Notes: generated from the sequence alone by a model not told the origin. Positions 45,209-56,721 are shown, numbered from the stretch's first letter. The stretch is 64,000 bases of DNA from Cunninghamia lanceolata (GCA_027924645.1 BSBN01001150.1:2790001-2854000), one strand, 5' to 3'. Translations and numbers: made by a program.

Positions 45209-46730
45209 ATGTCTACTTTCATGGAAACATGTCATAGCATCCATCATATCACAAAAATGTTGCTAATCCACCATCTTATCAGCCATACCCAAATAGCTAC
45301 AATGCTAGTTTTAGCCCAAATTCTATGGTTTTTCAAGGAAACCAGCATGCTCAATATGCTTGCCTTCCACCCACCCTTGCTCAACCTTCATATCAGCATT
45401 CATATGTCCAAAATCAGCCTCAAGAAATATCTTTGATGTTAAATCAGTTCAAACACTCTCCTGATCACCTCCAAGATTTGGAGATTAAGGATATAAAAAA
45501 TAGCATGAATGATATGAAGACATATTATTATACTTCACAAAGCAAATAGAGGAGATCAAGAGGCAGCAAGAGTATGAGCAGCAACAGGAAGAGATGGCTT
45601 ATCAGGCATATCTCTATAAGCAAGACTTGTTGATGCAGAGAAGACAAGATGAAGAAGATCTTGCAAGGGAGGTTGCAGCCAAAGAAGCACAAATAAAACA
45701 CTTGCTTGCACAAGTACAAAGGCATGAGATCCAAACAACTCCTTTCGTTCCAGATTAGCCTGCTCAAGATGAGGAAATTCAAGAAGCTTACCAAGTTTCT
45801 CTAGCAGATGAATCTGAGTGTCCTGTCACTATTTGCCTTTATAAGGGTGGATCTATCATCTTTCAAGAAGAAGCTATGAATGTAAATTTATGCATGCAGC
45901 TATGGAGCATTACCGATTAGAGAAACAAAAGATTGATTAGGAGAAGACCTTTCAAGAAGAGTCTTTGTATGTTTTAACTAATGAGCTTCCTTGTTTTATT
46001 GAAGATAATAAGGGTGTTGCAATTCTTATCTTAGAGAATCAGTCGAAACAATAGAATGAAAAGGCAAAAGAGGTAAATCAAGAAGATCATTCTACAACCT
46101 TGGATCAGAATGAGGATAACAAAAATGAACCTTCTAATGAATTGTTGTTTGATGAAAGTTACAATAAGGTAAGGAACAGTCCTCTTTTATCAGAAATTCA
46201 AGAAAAATGTGATGAACTTTCATTTTGGGATGACCTTGATGAGTTTGTTGCAAGCTTGGATAATGTTAAGAAGGTTTCAGTTAATATCTTTGATGCACTC
46301 CCTCGTTTTGTGGGTGAGAATGGTTGTGAGAATGATATAAATCATCTGGACAAACTACTAATTAATGAGCAGATCACAGACAACAGTCTTGTTTTGAGTA
46401 ATCAAGATGTTGAGATAAATGCAAATTTTGTGCAAGTGTAGCAAGACCAAAAATAGGGTAATGCTTTCCAAGTAGAGGTTGAGTCTCAAAATTTACTTGA
46501 TTTGTTTGATGAACTTCCTAAGTTTGTAGATGAGAATCAAGATAACACATGCATACTAACATCAGTGCCTAGTTTTGAGCAGCAGAGTGATGAAATGCAT
46601 CTAGATTCAGTACAAGATTATGAATTAGATGAGAACATGTTTTTAGGCATCATAGAAGTTTTTTGTTCTAACATTGATGACAAGCTAGTATCATATGATC
46701 CAATAGTATGTAATCAACCTTTTTAGGTCA
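45209..46730 (+). pseudogene. Degenerate gag-like region of giant-LTR element
   Basis: Plus-strand frames broken by stops. They include 45209-45436 and 45325-45549 (Gln/Pro/Tyr-rich, PSYQHSYVQNQPQE), then a shifted frame from about 45545 with a heptad-like charged helix (QEYEQQQEEMAYQAYLY, then QRRQDEEDLAREVAAKEAQI) that should form a coiled coil. These are followed by acidic frames at 46100-46441 and 46502-46726, where the motif FDxLPxFV occurs twice. No zinc knuckle, protease or polymerase is visible. Position just after the primer-like site suggests a gag-type structural protein, but homology is not established. It could equally be a captured sequence. Confidence 0.45.
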
Positions 46731-47451
46731 AAGAGACAAGCATTCCTTCATTTCATTCATGCGAGCTAACTTTTTAAAATCAGGTTGAGATTGCAAGTGA
46801 AAACAGGACAGCAGATCCTAAGCAAGAAAGCAGCAGTATGAGTAGAAAGTTCATCCTTTCAAGAAGGTGTCCAATCAGGGATTTACCTGGCAGATAGCTA
46901 AATAAGGACACACATGTTATTGTTGTACCCGAAGAGGAGATTGCAGCCCTAGAATAGCAACCAGATCATTTATTCACCCCATAATAGCAGTAACTATGAT
47001 CAGGTTTAGATGGTGAGTGAGTTTGTTTTTGTTCTTCAAAGAGTTTTGTAACATTCTGCTGGGTATATTCTCGTGAATCATATCTTATCAGTAGCAAATC
47101 ACCTTGTAGAACATCCTTTCTTAATCAGAAAGGGGAGTTATTTTACAAACCCAATTAATGGGTTTGTTTGACCAGCTTCTTTGGCTAGTTAGTGTAGGGT
47201 AGAGTAGAATTTCAATTCAATATTTTGTTTTCCAAGAAGTGCACATGCACTTTTTTTTCTGGCCATGTCCTAAACTAGGTCAGATTAGTTTCATTTCATT
47301 ATTGTTTTGTTGCTATATGTTTCTGGCAGCTAAGTTACAAAGGTTTTTCTGAGTTACAAAGGACATGAATTGACTCCTATGCCTAATGGATTTCTAGGGC
47401 TATTGGTCTTACTTGTTTAGCAGGTAAACACCCCTGAGAGGTCGCCAAAAA
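46731..47451. other. 3' interior of giant-LTR element
   Basis: No frame of note. Immediately before the second LTR the sequence reads CCCTGAGAGGTCGCCAAAAA, which is a weak polypurine tract at best. Its reverse complement, beginning TTTTTGGCGACC, resembles a primer site, which leaves a small doubt about orientation. Confidence 0.4.
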
Positions 47452-49845
47452 TGTTACTAAATTATGTTTACAACCTAATTTAGCAAGGCCTAGACAACCG
47501 TTGTTTAGAGGGGGTATAAATTTTTTTTTGCTTATGTAGATCATCCAGTCAATGTCTGATGTCTTGACAGAAGACAAGTGCAAAATCACTTATCAAAATC
47601 ATGTAACAGCTGAAGCTGAGATTTTACATCATCCTGGTAAGGGAAATCATCTACAGACAAGGAAGCAAACATTCAAGGAATGAAGAGAATTGATGGATTT
47701 CATGTTTCAGTTGCTGATTATTCATTATGTTTCAGTGCAAGTAAAAGAGGTATTTATAAACTGTCAAATTATACATCATGTTTCAAAGAAAGATCAGTTG
47801 TTTTATGCCATGTATTTGATTCAGAAAGTGAAATATGCATAAGCCATTGCATAGAATGAGATAGTTGATTGTATTCAAAAGAATGTATAAAAGTGTCTCA
47901 CACAAGCCATGGGACTAACTGAAGTGCAACATAAAAGTAAATTTTACTTGTGAAGAACAAGAAATGCATAGGAAAAGTAGAGGGACCCATCATTGCCTAT
48001 GAATGACGAATCTCGAGGTTGAATTGGTCTCCAACTCCCTCCATCTATCGAGCTCCAGAACACCTACAAAGTTTTTTGTTAGAATCTCTGGGTTCTAAAA
48101 CTTTTCATACACATAACCAGGTCAAATAAAAAGTACATCCACTTTTATGTAGCAGTAGTAATCAGTAATCAAATATCAGCATAAGAGAAGTCAGAATGAG
48201 CAGATACAAGTACCATATCAGAAGGAGATAAATCCATGCAAGTGACCCCATATCATGAATCAAAGGTACATTTTATATCTAACCTGTGTGTTTCTTGTGC
48301 AGGTACAGGTAAATATTTATTGCAGATTTTATTCAAGCATGTGGAGAAAATGTGGCTCCCACAAGGGTAGAGCCTAGCATGCTTCCTTCTTTATTCATCT
48401 AAGAAGGATATCAGATCATGGAACAACAAATAGAATAGGTACATATCACTTTTGTTGTGAATGAGGTGTAAGATTACTATTGACAGTCATAAAGGGAAAA
48501 AAGTCAATCATGATCATGATTGTTTCAGCAATAAAAAAGGCGTATTATCAACTGTTGCAGTTATAAGGAGAAAGAGCATGTGGAGCTAAGTGGTTAATCA
48601 CTGGAGGTCCTAAGGCTAAAATCAATGCATCCATTCAGTTACTAGAAGTAGTGTAAGGTTTGGTTGAAAAGTTTTGTTACAGTGGACCCTGTATCAGTTC
48701 AGGCTTGCAAGGGTTTAATTAGTCATAAACCACCTTAGAAGCTTCAAGTAATTTTATATGATTGCAAGAGTATGAAATTAGTAAGAATTTTAGAGTCTCG
48801 TCATTATACACAAGCTTGTGTTAGACCTATCATTATTTGACAAAGGTTCAGTAGTCTACAATCTTGTTCATGAAGAGGCAAGGTCAGTTGTAAAGCTACA
48901 AAGATCAACACTGAGTATCTTTTGCTGGTATAGCTATATTTCTCCACAAATAACAAAATCCATATCAACATCCAAAGGAGAAAATCACAAATGCGAGATG
49001 ATAAAAGGCAGTCCTCAGGTGGAACCACAACAAAGCAAAGCTGCACTTGTTCATGTAATAAATGAAGATTTTTCTAGTAGTAACTTCACTATTTTACCAT
49101 TTTCAAATAATGAAACCAACAGGTATTTGCACAAGGAAGCTCAGATGTAGAAGGAGCTAGGAGTTTCGAGCCATGAGGGTTTATTATGCTTAGAAATATG
49201 GAAGAATACCAAGTATGGTCGAGATCTACACATAAACATAGTGATTTTGAATACTTCTATAGAGCAGACAAAGAGGATGAAAGGTGTCTCAAACCCCATG
49301 AAGTTTGTTTCAACTCAGGAAAAGTGAACCTACCAGTTTCATGTTGGCCTATGCAAATGTATCAAAGACCCTATCTTTAAAAAAAAGAATGGAGAAGTAG
49401 AATGTTGAAACCCTAAGCCTCTTATGGCTATTTTAGTACAATAGCAAGCCTATGTAAGTTTTTGCAGACCTAAGATATCATAAGCTCACAGCTCATAAAG
49501 AGACAATGCTTTCATAATGTCTTCACTCAGAAAGGGAGAGAAAAATATGTCAAATATAGCCACGGCCTATCGAACAGAAAACAAGAGAGAGAGCACATAT
49601 ATAGAAAGAGAAAAAGGTGTTTCGAGCCCCATGAAGGTCATCAATGTCATCAAACTCTCTTTAAAACAAAGTGAAAAGAATGGAGAAGCAGAATGATGAA
49701 ACCCTAGCATTTCATGGCAACCCTGTATGCAGCAAGCTTTGTCTTTTTCGACAAACCCATAACATAGATGCAAGATATGGCTGCAACCCACAAAGTATAC
49801 AGAAGCTCAAAAAATGTTTCTGAGTTCATATTTTTTTGAGTTCAT

Positions 49846-50844
49846 GGGTGAGTGCAAGATCATGATGGGCCAAACAGTGGCAATGGAGAAAAATCTTGTT
49901 GGATGAAAAAGTGCTAACATTTAGACTAATATTTAGATTTGGATGGAAAGGATGTTAATATTTCTAGATCAAATATGGATTCCCTCCCAAAATACATTAG
50001 GATTACCTCATATTTAGGCAAGTGGGAGCCACAAAACTTGCCAAAGAAACTTACAAAACCACCCATTTAGTGTTATATTAAAATTTCCACAATTTCATCC
50101 TTGAAGCTGACAGACTTTTTTGTAACTAAATTTAATTAAATGAAAAGGGTTTATAGATGAAGCTATTAAGATTCTAAAAATATAATATATGCCTCATAAT
50201 AATTTTAATTGGTAATTATTGTTAATTTTCTACATACACTATGTCTAATTTCCTTATAGATGTAGATATTGAAACACATCCATAACTTTCAACATATTAA
50301 TCATTTTTTAAATCCAAAAGATGCGTCACATTCTAGAATTTATTGGGTATACATTAAAATTTAAATTTTTGAGTTTCATATATTTTTGACCAAGTTAGGT
50401 TGGCTGGAAAATTAATTTTTAATATTTTAAAAAAGTCACAGTAAAAAAATCATTAATTATTATTTGTTTACTTAAAAAATTTAAAAAAATATGCGTCACA
50501 TCCGCTCATGTGCCATTTACTTAAATCCAAATCATGAAGGAAAAATATTTTTTTCCTCATACTTAGGTTGGCCGGAATGACACCTATTTTTTATGTTTTT
50601 TTGAAAATTCTAATAGTGCTTCATTGAAATATCTAATTTTCACCAAACTATTTTTAAAATTAAAAAAAAAAAATTAGTAGCCCATAAACTAGATTCAATT
50701 TATTACAACTTTTATTACTACCTTATTTCTAGATTGTGTAGATAACTCATTCAATTTTTGACATGAAGTTACTTACATTTGGTTTTCACATTTACATTGC
50801 CACTTAGGGGTAGTGTTTGGCCCATCATGATCCTGCACTCACCC
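49846..50844. mobile_element. 999 bp terminal-inverted-repeat element (non-autonomous DNA transposon)
   Basis: Absent at the matching place of the other LTR (about 42950-42970). The ends 49846-49876 and 50814-50844 are 31-base inverted repeats with one mismatch, starting GGGTGAGTGCA and including ATCATGATGGGCC. The inverted similarity resumes inside, after a short indel, at GTGGCAATG. TCAT flanks both sides (49842-49845 and 50845-50848), which may be a 4-base duplication, but the left flank also carries an extra partial copy of TGAGTTCAT, so target-site length is uncertain and the superfamily cannot be assigned. The interior is AT-rich and has no transposase. Confidence 0.8.
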
Positions 50845-52486
50845 TCATATTCAACATATTTCAATGGAGAAATACAAAGAAATATACAGAGTTCAAGAGT
50901 AGTTTGTTACCTTATTTTGTAGCACAGACTAAATACATGGAGGCCACGAAGTTATGCTCAATTTTTTGCCTTTATATTGCTTCCAAAAGAGCTCAAGCAG
51001 TCAACCACGGTGGCTCCACATAGAAGGAAGTAAACCACAGTGGGAAACACATAAAATACATCAGAAATGCACATATGGTCGCGGCCAAAAACTAGAAAAC
51101 AATGTTCAAACTCATAAATTATGGTTCAGTATCGGCAGAGAAGGATTTACCTTTTCTTATATGCAAGAAATCTCCAAGAAAATGCTCAAAGATAGTTAGA
51201 AATCGAAGGTTTCCCCTCAAACCCTAACCTTCAATGGCGGCACAGGCAGAGTTCTCCACCAAAAAATCAAAGTGCAAATGATATTTTTTAGGTTTTCATT
51301 CCTTTTGGTTGAATGCCCTAGCCACAGTGGGCTTTCTTTCTTAATTTTTGACTTTCTTTTGGATATCATTGTTATCCAAAATCATGCCCGAGGTCAACAC
51401 TTCGAGTGTTTGAACCTAATGATGCCAAGGAGCCCGTGAAGGGCCTTTTTCAAAATCAAATAATGCCTCATGATTGAAAGGTCTTTGACCTTAAAAATGT
51501 AATCAAACATCACATATTATGCATGGAGGAACAATGATGCAGAGGTAAGGTGCATAAAGATGACATGGGAGACATAAGGGCTTGTTTTGATGTCACATCA
51601 TATCTCATACATAATCATGGGTCTTATTGCTTGCATGCGAGAGGACCTTCAAGTCAAGAGGGAGTTAGAGAGTGCTATTCTTTTGCATAAGTTAGAAAAT
51701 AATAAACAAATGTAAATAAATAATAAAGTAATGAACTATAAATTACTTTATTATTTATCATAGAAATGCAAAGATGGTGAAAATAAACAAATCTATAATA
51801 AATAATAAAGTAATGAACTATAAATTCCTTTATTATTTATCATAGAAATGCAAAGATGGTGAAAATAGATAAATCTATAATAAATGATAAAGTAAATCAT
51901 CTTGACTACTTTATTATTTTTTCACTTTGTTTCCTCATCCCCAAGTCATACAAAATCAGGAGATGGAGTTAACTGAGCTATTTTGAGAGCTCTTGCATGA
52001 TTTTTGGTCAAAATTGGAAGAGTTTGGTCCACCACTTGGTTAAACTAATAGAGGGGTAGTTTGGAGCTATTTTAGCTCAAATTGGATCAATTATAGCCCT
52101 TCTTTTTAGGGATTTTCACACTTGCACGTGGATCAAATTTTGGAGAGATTATTTTTAGAGGCAGTTGACTGCAATTGACCTTTTTAGGTCTTCCTTGTAA
52201 GCAAATTATATATTGAGAGAAAAACTTTTGTTTTTCTAGTTCTTGCCTTTTGCTCTCTTATACATTGCAGAGAGAAAGAGTGTAACTCAATTTTTGCAGA
52301 TTTATAGATTACAACAGATTACAGGTTTTATTCTGTCATTTTTATGCAAGTGTTCCTTTATTTTTTAGTAGAATCAAGTGTCTACCTTATCATTTGTGAT
52401 GTCTTTATGAATGATTTTGATGAGATTTTATTGTGTTTAATATCAGAACATTTAAAATCATTGTCTCATTTGTACTTGCATGTATT

Positions 52487-52786
52487 TGTTAGAGTAATAG
52501 GTTAATTACTTAATTAATTTAATCATATTGATTAATTAATTAAGTCACCTTTACTTTATTTTTCACTTAAGCTAAACTTAGGCACTTTATTATTTAATAA
52601 TTCTTTTATTAAATCCCAAGGTTCACTTTAGAGTTTTGATCTCCTTTCTTAAGGATTGATCTCTTTGTAATTATTGATTCTTGTTTATGCAATTTTACTC
52701 TCTTGGCTTACAGAGCAATATCTTTGTGTTGTTCGAATCTCTTCAACGTGACATGTTATTTTGCTTGCAGGTGATCACTGGGCTCT
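52487..52786 (+). mobile_element. Upstream LTR of gag-only Copia, 3' end missing
   Basis: Aligns to 54861 onward (GAGTAATAGGTTAATTACTT here) as far as GATCACTGGGCTCT, then departs. The lost tail is present in inverse orientation just downstream, at about 52794-52826. Confidence 0.75.
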
Positions 52787-52793
52787 AATGCCA

Positions 52794-53117
52794 TGTTAAA
52801 GTTGTGAAAGCGAACCTCACAGAACAAAAGATAAACTAAAAAGCAAATTGATTGACTTAATTTAATTAATTTAATTAAATTCCTCTATATTCTTCCAAAA
52901 TTAAATAATTTTAATTATTTAATGAAATCGTTATCCTCTTTCAAATTTCAAGTCTACATTAATTAAATAAATCTAATTATTTAATTAATTTATCATAAAT
53001 CCTCTCTTATCTACAATTAAATAATTCTACATTATTTAAATTAAATCAATTGTTCTTCCAAATTTAAATAAATCATGCAAATTTATTTAAATGATTTCAA
53101 TCCTCTAAAAATAACAT
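52794..53117 (-). mobile_element. Inverted LTR-like segment flanked by reversed primer sites
   Basis: About 324 bases with TGTTA...TAACA ends. Its first 33 bases are the reverse complement of the tail of the downstream LTR (about 55154-55187). Each side carries GGGCTCTRATRCCA (52780-52793 and about 53119-53132), the reverse complement of an initiator-Met-type primer site. The middle is AT-rich and resembles but does not match the plus-oriented LTRs. Confidence 0.6.
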
Positions 53118-53149
53118 GGGCTCTGATACCAGATTATTTGGAGTGAATG

Positions 53150-54322
53150 GGGTATAGAAACAAAATGGATGAGGCTATGGGTTTGATATCATTGAATGTT
53201 TCAGATAGTCTTTTATTTCACCTTGAGAGTTGCACAACTCCTCGGGAAATGTGGACCAAGTTCAGTGATCTCTTTGGCACCATCAATCAGTTCAGAGCAC
53301 TTTAGATTGAGGCAGAATTGACTTCCTTGGTCCCTGATTCCTTTCCATCTATTGAGGATTTCTTGATGAAATTCAAATCTCTCAGATCACTTTTGCAGGG
53401 TTGTGGCAAAACCAAAATTGACACAGAATGTATATACCTGATTCTCTCTAAGCTTCGAGGCTCATTTCAGATATTCTCTTCTACATTCTACTCCACCATG
53501 GATGCTTTGGGTCCACGATTTACCATGCCTACATTTGAGGTATTCTGTGATCGGTTGTCACGTGAGCAGTCCAAGTTATCACAATTGGATGCTCTTCCAG
53601 GATCACAGAACCATGCACTGGTAGCTCAGTCATCTCAGGGGAAGCAGAAGTAGAAGCAAAAATAGAAACCAAAGACCACAGAGCATGGGAAGGATTTTAG
53701 TTCACAGAACACCTCTGATTCACATTCTCCTAAGGGGGAATCATCAAAGAAAGAAAGACCTAAGTGTGCTTGTTGTAATAAGTCGGGACATGATGAGTCT
53801 AAATGCTATGAGAAGAAGATAGATGGATATGCACAACAAGTTTCAGATTTGACAACTCTTCTTATGAAGAACAATATTCATCCCTCTTCTTTATCTACAT
53901 TAGGCTGGTCTTCATCTTCACCATCATTCTAGATAGATGGACAGACTCCACACAAGGGTCATGCATTATGTGCAACCACTAGTTCACATTCATCTAGATG
54001 GCTATTGGATTCAGATGCTTCACACCATATGGCATCTTTTCAGGACATGTTCTCATCTTTTGAGGCTGCGTCCTCACCACACATATTGATGGGTAATAAC
54101 ACTTATATGAGTGTATGTGGGAAAGGTTCAATCGACATTGATGATGGTACATTCAATGATGTACTATGTGTACCATCTTTGTCCACCAACCTTCTCTCCA
54201 TTTATCAGATTGCTCACAGTGGGACAGGGAAGACAGTTGAGTTCACACCAGATTCAGTGCACATCAGAGACATTCAGACTGGCAACATTGTTGCAACAGG
54301 GACAATTGATCATTCTTCCTGA
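53150..54322 (+). pseudogene. Gag-protease of the gag-only Copia
   Basis: A plus-strand reading with a few stops. The Gag core is at about 53160-53653 (LFHLESCTTPREMWTKFSDL, then a stop, then SIEDFLMKFKSLRSLL). It is followed by a zinc knuckle CACCNKSGHDESKC at 53765-53806 (intact CCHC) and, in the next open piece at 54005-54322, the protease active site WLLDSDASHHM, where D replaces the usual G of DSGAS. The downstream strand CVPSLSTNLLSI is typical of Copia. The frame stops where the pre-integrase domain should begin (IVATGTIDHSS). It could supply or parasitise particle assembly. Confidence 0.82.
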
Positions 54323-54850
54323 TTGTATGCATCATCTTGAGTTGTTTGATGTTGATACATTTGATTCAACATCCTGTCATTCAGACAATGTTGCTACATT
54401 TGATTCAACATACTATCATTCAGACACTCATGCTTCAGTTCAGTTCTCCAGTGAGCATCATCCAGGACTTCCATTTTCACCTCACATCCAGGGATTTCGT
54501 CATCATCGATCGTTGGATTGGTTTCTTTCTCAGGGGAGACACATTGGTTTGATCATCGACATAGGGGTTCTCTCATTCTGGGGGGGATTTAGAGTCTCCA
54601 CTCTCTCTCATGGGGGGTATCTGATTGTATATCTGCATATGTTCTTGAGAGAGTCTCATAAGACATTTCTTTCAGCATCTTTTTAAGGAGAGAAGTTTTT
54701 TCCCACTGGGTTTTCTCCTTTTCTCGACTTTACAAAGATTTCATTGTACTTGGGTACATCATCAGGCCTACCTAGTTGTTGGGATTGCTGGGACCCATCT
54801 TTGCTTTCTTGCATTTGTCCTTAGTTTTTTAGCTTCTCCCTAAGTTCATC
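54323..54850 (+). other. Remnant between protease and 3' LTR of gag-only Copia
   Basis: Contains a short tandem duplication (GATTCAACATCCTGTCATTC-type text twice, at about 54363 and 54399) and no integrase or reverse transcriptase motif. The frame at 54111-54686 is an off-frame reading across this stretch. Confidence 0.5.
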
Positions 54851-54860
54851 TTAATGGGGG

Positions 54861-55187
54861 TGTTCGAGTAATAAGTTAATTACTTAATTAATTTAATTAT
54901 ATTGATTAATTAATTAAGTCACCTTTACTTTATTTTTCACTTAAGCTAAACTTAGGCACTTTATTATTTAATAATTCTTTTATTAAATCCTAGGGTTCAC
55001 TTTAGGGTTTTGATCTCCTTTCTTAAGGATTGATCTCTTTGTAATTATTGATTCTTGTTTATACAATTTTACTCTCTTGGCTTGTAGAGCAATATCTTTG
55101 TGTTGTTCAAATCTCTTCTACGTGATAAGATATTTTGCTTGCAGGTGATCACTGGGTTCTATGAGGTTGGCTTTTACAACTTCAACA
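54861..55187 (+). mobile_element. Downstream LTR of gag-only Copia
   Basis: Complete 327-base LTR, TG...CA, preceded by the purine tract at 54851-54860. Confidence 0.8.
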
Positions 55188-55625
55188 ATATTGAATAGCA
55201 ATAAAAATCACAGGACTTAGGTTGTGCAATTGGAATAGTTTTTCTTTCATGCTATGAGAACCCAATTTTCTTCCAAAAAAAAAGTTATTTCCAACCTCCT
55301 TTAGAAACATTTTTGTGATCATATTGCCAAAGTGAATTGTGTGGATAGATTTTTTTTGAGATTTATTGTGAGTTAGAGTTGCAATTTTCCATCAAATTAG
55401 GTGCATCACCACACTTTTAAGTTACAGTTTTAGTATTTTTAGTAGGTCTTTTTCAACCCTTTTCCTGTAAAGTTATTACTCATTTGAAAATTATAAGGGA
55501 ACCAACCCATAATATGGAGGTTCAAGCTCACCATAGGTCACCCACAGCCTGAGTTTGATCCCATGTTACACATGATTGCTGAGCTTCATAGCTTTGCATA
55601 ACGGGTGCAATCCTGCATGATAACA

Positions 55626-55720
55626 CTATTAATCATCAAATCAAAAGATAATTAATTATATTATTTCTCAATTACAAATTAATTGCATTAATTGAATATT
55701 AAGAATTCAGGGTCATGACA
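55626..55720 (-). mobile_element. Right half of older LTR end split by giant-LTR element
   Basis: Continues 40451-40508. Together they match the unsplit copy at 55758-55901. The end reads GGGTCATGACA, on the minus strand TGTCATGACCC, a common Gypsy LTR start. Confidence 0.6.
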
Positions 55721-55757
55721 AAATCTTTCAACCAAAAGGTGGCTAGACTCTCTCTAT

Positions 55758-55901
55758 AATCACTCCACTCACAATCAAGGTAAATCGATTTAAAAATAAT
55801 AATTAACCTTCTATTAATCATCAAATCATAAGATAATTATATTATTTCTTAATTACAAATTAATTGCATTAATTAAATATTAAGAATTTAGGGTTGTGAC
55901 A
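55758..55901 (-). repeat. Unsplit duplicate of the target LTR end (empty site)
   Basis: Runs AATCACTCCACTC to GGTTGTGACA with a single CTATT in the middle. It aligns to 40451-40508 plus 55626-55720, with few changes, and so acts as a natural empty site for the 15 kb insertion. Confidence 0.8.
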
Positions 55902-56419
55902 AAAAAACTCCCAAAAGTTCCTTGACTAAACCAGTATTGAAAGGTACGGGTTTTTGTCCTCTAAATTCTCACTTCAAAGGTTTTTATCTTTAGATAAGAA
56001 GATGAACACAAGTTCTCAAACTCTAAAAAAGAAGTTTGATTTCAATAAACAATGGATGCTTTCTTCTTGATTCTCTTTTTATAATTGTTTTTTAAAATTT
56101 CCTTTTCACTCTAAAAGTGCCCACTTAAAACACTTTAATAAAATATTACATAACTTTATTGTGTCCCATTTAGATGACCCACTTTATTAAGTTGTCCTTT
56201 TACAATGTTATAAAATAGAATTATTATGATTAACTTAAAATATTATTATTAAATTATTTCCCTAACTTTATCCCTTGGACTAAGTAAATAAAGGAATAAG
56301 CTATAGGTCTCCTAATTAATTTAATTCTAAAAAAGGGACATGACAAAAAATAAAATGATTCTTTTAGTAAATTTCTAAAATCTTCCCCATTAGTGTAGAA
56401 AAAAGAAAAGCATTGGAAA

Positions 56420-56545
56420 ATTAGAGCTAGGAATGCAAGGCCAAGGGCCATGATTGAAGGCATCATGAGTAGCTTTAATAGCCTCATCAACATCTTCTTT
56501 AATAGCCTCTAATGCACTTTTTATCACATCCCTATAGTTCTCACT
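56420..56545 (-). pseudogene. Aldehyde-dehydrogenase-like exon fragment, copy 1
   Basis: On the minus strand about 40 codons read DVIKSALEAIKEDVDEAIKA, then AFNHGPWP. This matches the N-terminal region of plant family-2 aldehyde dehydrogenases, where a GDVI...EDVD.A.KAA..AFD.GPWPR pattern is conserved. That family oxidises aldehydes to acids with NAD. After GPWP the similarity is lost (CIPSS), and no catalytic Cys/Glu exon is nearby. A polypyrimidine-poor TTGTATTGTAG precedes the fragment, possibly an old splice acceptor. Assignment is by recognition of the pattern, not by a search. Confidence 0.5.
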
Positions 56546-56721
56546 ACAATACAAACAAGTTCAACAAAAGATTATTTATAGAGAGAGATAGAGGTAGAAG
56601 ATTAGGAAATTTAACACCCAAAATTGAATCCACAGTCTTTATTGACAAGTTGTGTATTTGGGGATGCGGAGAGTAAGCATGGCAAGATCTAATAGAGTAG
56701 CACACCATACCCTCCTTATCA

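Larger units (their letters stand above)
52487..55187 (+). mobile_element. Copia derivative encoding only gag and protease (TR-GAG-like)
   Basis: A 2701-base insertion in the giant LTR, flanked by GTATT on the left and ATATT on the right (one mismatch). The downstream LTR is at 54861-55187 (327 bases, TGTTCGAG to TTCAACA), preceded by a purine tract AATGGGGG. The upstream LTR at 52487-52786 matches it up to about 27 bases short of the end and is then followed by an inverted LTR-like segment. The only coding is gag-protease; integrase, reverse transcriptase and RNase H are missing, not merely decayed, since the protease frame runs into a short 3' region. Confidence 0.82.
40509..55625 (+). mobile_element. 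Non-autonomous retrotransposon with giant LTRs (LARD-like)
   Basis: LTRs at 40509-44948 (4440 bases) and 47452-55625 (about 4.5 kb once two insertions are removed) flank a 2.5 kb interior. A primer-site-like sequence follows the first LTR, and TATA boxes at 44233 and about 52207 support plus orientation. The left LTR begins TATTACTAA where the right begins TGTTACTAA, a decayed TG. The interior has gag-like charged frames but no protease, reverse transcriptase or integrase that I can recognise, so movement would need enzymes from another element. An exact CTATT duplication flanks the whole. Confidence 0.85.
47452..55625 (+). mobile_element. 3' giant LTR, carrying two insertions
   Basis: Same family as 40509-44948. 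It is interrupted by a 1.0 kb inverted-repeat element (49846-50844) and a 2.7 kb Copia derivative (52487-55187). It also has a tandem duplication of roughly 90 bases at about 51720-51900 that is single-copy in the 5' LTR at about 43810-43920. Confidence 0.82.

Noticed and set aside
54111..54686. 191-residue plus-strand frame in the gag-only Copia
   Set aside because: Off-frame reading of the protease and the remnant downstream; the protease motif lies in the other frame.
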